The translations under genes were made by a program, and so were the position numbers. The notes under the pieces were generated by a model. It had not been told where the DNA came from. It worked only from the letters and a program-made list of their open reading frames with translations, and made no database searches. From Rhodocyclaceae bacterium (GTDB lineage: Bacteria; Pseudomonadota; Gammaproteobacteria; Burkholderiales; Rhodocyclaceae), in NCBI GenBank assembly GCA_020445765.1, contig JAGRFY010000138.1:1-55555 (forward strand): DNA of 55,555 bases, read 5' to 3'. Positions 53,440-55,555 of the stretch are shown here, in pieces. Position 1 is the stretch's first letter; each line of letters starts with the position of its first letter.

Positions 53440-55555
53440 ATGGCGATTTCGATTCCCTTTACCAACCGTGCCCCCGCAGACCGGCCCAGCGACAAGCAGG
53501 CCACGCTGATGGAGAGCGCCCCGCCAGCGGCCGCGGCGCCGGCCAAGTCCGGCAAGCTCGGCGGCTTCGCCAGAAAGAGCGCCAGCGATCGACTGAAGAC
53601 GCTGGGCGTGGTGTTCGGTGGGCTGATATTCCTGTTCGCCGTGCTGATGGTGCTGCAGACCCGCGACGGTCGCAATGCCACCGCCCAGGTCGAGGCCACC
53701 GGTCAGATGCGGACCTTGTCCCAACGCATCGCCAAGTCCGCGCAACTCGCCCTGTCCGGCCGGGCGGAGGTGTTCGGTGAACTCAGGGCTGCCCGCGACG
53801 AGTTCGCCGGCATCGTCACCGGACTGACCGAGGGCGGCACGATCATGGGCCGCAACACCAATGCGCTGGGCGGCGAAGCGGCGGAACTGCTCGGTCCGGT
53901 GGGGACGGTATGGACCCGGGTCGATGCCAGCGCAAGCCAGTTGCTCGCGCAGCAGCCCAATCTGGTCAAGCTCAACGAATCGGTACAGGTCATCAACGAC
54001 CAGAACACCGCCTTGCTCGAATCGGCCGAAAAGGTCGCGGCACTGGCCGAGGAAACCGGCGCCGCCTCGCGCGACGAGATCGCCGCGTTCCGTCTGGCGA
54101 TGCTGACCCAGCGCATCGCCAAGAATGCCAACGCCCTGCGCGTCGCCGATGCGATCGATCCGGAGGTCTCGTTCCTGCTCGGCAAGGACACCAACAGCTT
54201 CCGCGACCTGCTCGCGCAATTGCAGAAGAATCTGCGCGCGCCCGAACTGCGTGCGCCGCTCGACGAACTGTCGCGCAACTGGGCCACCACCCAGGAAGCG
54301 GTCACCGGCGTGCTCGGCAACATCCAGCTGGTGGTCCAGGCCAAGCAGGCCGGTTCGCGCATCTTCAACGATTCGGGCGAACTGCTGGCCGCCACCGAAA
54401 AGCTCGCGACCGAGATCAACAGCGCCCAGCACGGCTTGACCGGCACCGCGATTCTCGCGGCGATCGTTGCCCTCGCCGCGGTGCTGCTGCTGGTGGTGAT
54501 GGCCAAGACCTACAAGGACGACCAGGCCGAGCGCCGGTCCGAGGTCGATGACCAGCGACGCAGTGCCGAAAACGAGCGCAACCATACTCAGCAGGCGATC
54601 CTGCGGCTGATGAACGAGATGGGCGACCTCGCCGACGGCGACCTGACGGTGCGCGCGACGGTGACCGAGGACATCACCGGCGCCATCGCCGACTCGGTCA
54701 ACTACACCATCGAGGAGCTGTCGGTGCTGGTGCGGCGGATCAACGATGCGGCGAGCCGGGTGACCTCGGCCACCGAGTCCGCGCGCAAGACCTCGGGCAT
54801 GCTGATCGAAGCCGCCGAGCGTCAATCGCTGCAGATCCGCACCGTCGGCCAGACCGTGCAGAAGATGGCGACGTCGATGTCGGAAGCATCCCAGCGCGCC
54901 CGAGAATCCGCCCAGGTCGCGCGGCGCTCGCTGGAGGCCGCCCACAAGGGTACCGAGGCGGTGCAGAACACGATCCACGGCATGAATGGCATCCGCGAGA
55001 AGATTCAGGACACCTCGAAGCGGATCAAGCGCCTCGGGGAATCCTCGCAGGAGATCGGCGAGATCGTCGAACTGATCTCGGACATTACCGAGCAGACCAA
55101 CGTGCTCGCGCTGAACGCCGCGATCCAGGCCGCTTCGGCCGGCGAGGCGGGCCGCGGCTTCACGGTCGTTGCAGAAGAGGTGCAGCGGCTCGCCGAGCGC
55201 TCGGCGGAAGCCACCAAGCAGATCGCCGCGATCGTCAAGACGATTCAGACCGACACCCAGGATGCGGTCGGTGCGATGGAGCTGGCCACCCGCGACGTGG
55301 TCGACGGCGCCAAGCTGTCCGATGCGGCCGGGCAGGCGCTGGGCGAGATCGGTGCGGTGTCGAACGAAGCCGCGCGGCTGATCGAGGAGATCTCGCGCGA
55401 CACGCTGGAACAGTCCGGCAACGCGACCAAGGTCGCCGACTCGATGGAGGAGATCCTCGCGGTGACCGAGGAGGCCGCCAACAGTACCGAGCAGACCGCG
55501 GTGTCGATCGGCCAGTTGGCCGATCTCGCGGTCGAGCTGAAAGGGTCGGTTTCCG
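53440..55555 (+). CDS. pilJ: Type IV pilus methyl-accepting chemoreceptor PilJ (partial, runs off the window)
   Basis: The frame is open from 53440 to the end (705 codons). The receptor has an N-terminal helix (about 53-73), a periplasmic part with two PilJ-type segments ([17 protein letters not shown] and [15 protein letters not shown]), a second helix (about 337-358), a HAMP-like stretch and the signalling tip [20 protein letters not shown]. It senses pilus or surface signals. GGAG stands before the ATG at 53440. Confidence 0.93.
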   Translation, partial: MAISIPFTNRAPADRPSDKQATLMESAPPAAAAPAKSGKLGGFARKSASDRLKTLGVVFGGLIFLFAVLMVLQTRDGRNATAQVEATGQMRTLSQRIAKSAQLALSGRAEVFGELRAARDEFAGIVTGLTEGGTIMGRNTNALGGEAAELLGPVGTVWTRVDASASQLLAQQPNLVKLNESVQVINDQNTALLESAEKVAALAEETGAASRDEIAAFRLAMLTQRIAKNANALRVADAIDPEVSFLLGKDTNSFRDLLAQLQKNLRAPELRAPLDELSRNWATTQEAVTGVLGNIQLVVQAKQAGSRIFNDSGELLAATEKLATEINSAQHGLTGTAILAAIVALAAVLLLVVMAKTYKDDQAERRSEVDDQRRSAENERNHTQQAILRLMNEMGDLADGDLTVRATVTEDITGAIADSVNYTIEELSVLVRRINDAASRVTSATESARKTSGMLIEAAERQSLQIRTVGQTVQKMATSMSEASQRARESAQVARRSLEAAHKGTEAVQNTIHGMNGIREKIQDTSKRIKRLGESSQEIGEIVELISDITEQTNVLALNAAIQAASAGEAGRGFTVVAEEVQRLAERSAEATKQIAAIVKTIQTDTQDAVGAMELATRDVVDGAKLSDAAGQALGEIGAVSNEAARLIEEISRDTLEQSGNATKVADSMEEILAVTEEAANSTEQTAVSIGQLADLAVELKGSVS

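Noticed and set aside
1-55555. CRISPR array, tRNA or rRNA genes, insertion sequences, prophage
   Set aside because: No regularly spaced repeats, tRNA-like cloverleaf, rRNA sequence, transposase or integrase was recognised.

Overview
This is a GC-rich, gene-dense stretch of a Gram-negative chromosome, most likely a gammaproteobacterium. The run thiD-thiE-hemL next to rubredoxin and pilG-pilH-pilI-pilJ recalls Xanthomonadales and their relatives; the genus is inferred, not shown. I see no rRNA, tRNA, CRISPR array, insertion sequence or prophage. About 55 protein genes are called. The window opens inside a Ser/Thr kinase and closes inside pilJ.

Layout. 1-4993: the kinase C-terminus, a TPR/glycosyltransferase/methyltransferase fusion and a MORN-repeat/caspase-like protease. 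5051-26196: a glycan locus of about 21 kb. A divergent sigma-54 response regulator precedes a tightly coupled plus-strand operon of glycosyltransferases, a heparinase-like protein, two APH-type kinases, an ABC exporter, a deacetylase and an outer-membrane barrel. A converging minus-strand operon encodes a P-loop protein, a second ABC exporter, an esterase and a sensor kinase. 26570-30995: an ArsS-like radical SAM enzyme, a sodium/solute symporter, a degenerate metallophosphoesterase and a patatin. 31140-36901: nitrate ABC transporter operon (nrtA, nrtB, tandem ATPase) facing a GAF protein. 36969-48244: bacteriohemerythrin, a methyltransferase-like protein, an HD-GYP protein, uppP, an esterase, a methyltransferase, rarD, an RNB ribonuclease, a TonB-like protein, mtgA and mgtE. 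48260-51683: tetR, hemL, thiE and an altered thiD on the minus strand. 51789-55555: rubredoxin and the type IV pilus chemosensory genes pilG, pilH, pilI and pilJ.

The best candidate for an undescribed system is the glycan locus. It carries its own sensor kinase and NtrC-type regulator. I read a -24/-12 (sigma-54) promoter in front of each operon (6851-6867 plus; 26265-26280 minus). A shared palindrome of the form TGGG-N7-CCCA lies in both control regions (6540-6554, 26287-26301, and an extended copy at 26388-26406). The locus lacks recognisable Wzx, Wzy, Wza, Wzc, KpsM and synthase genes, and instead combines MsbA-type exporters with an AlgE-like porin. The product is unknown.

The nitrate operon also shows layered control: a consensus sigma-54 promoter (35627-35642) followed by a leader that contains a hairpin with a T-run, which looks like an attenuator. 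The thiD-like gene appears to have lost its catalytic loop.
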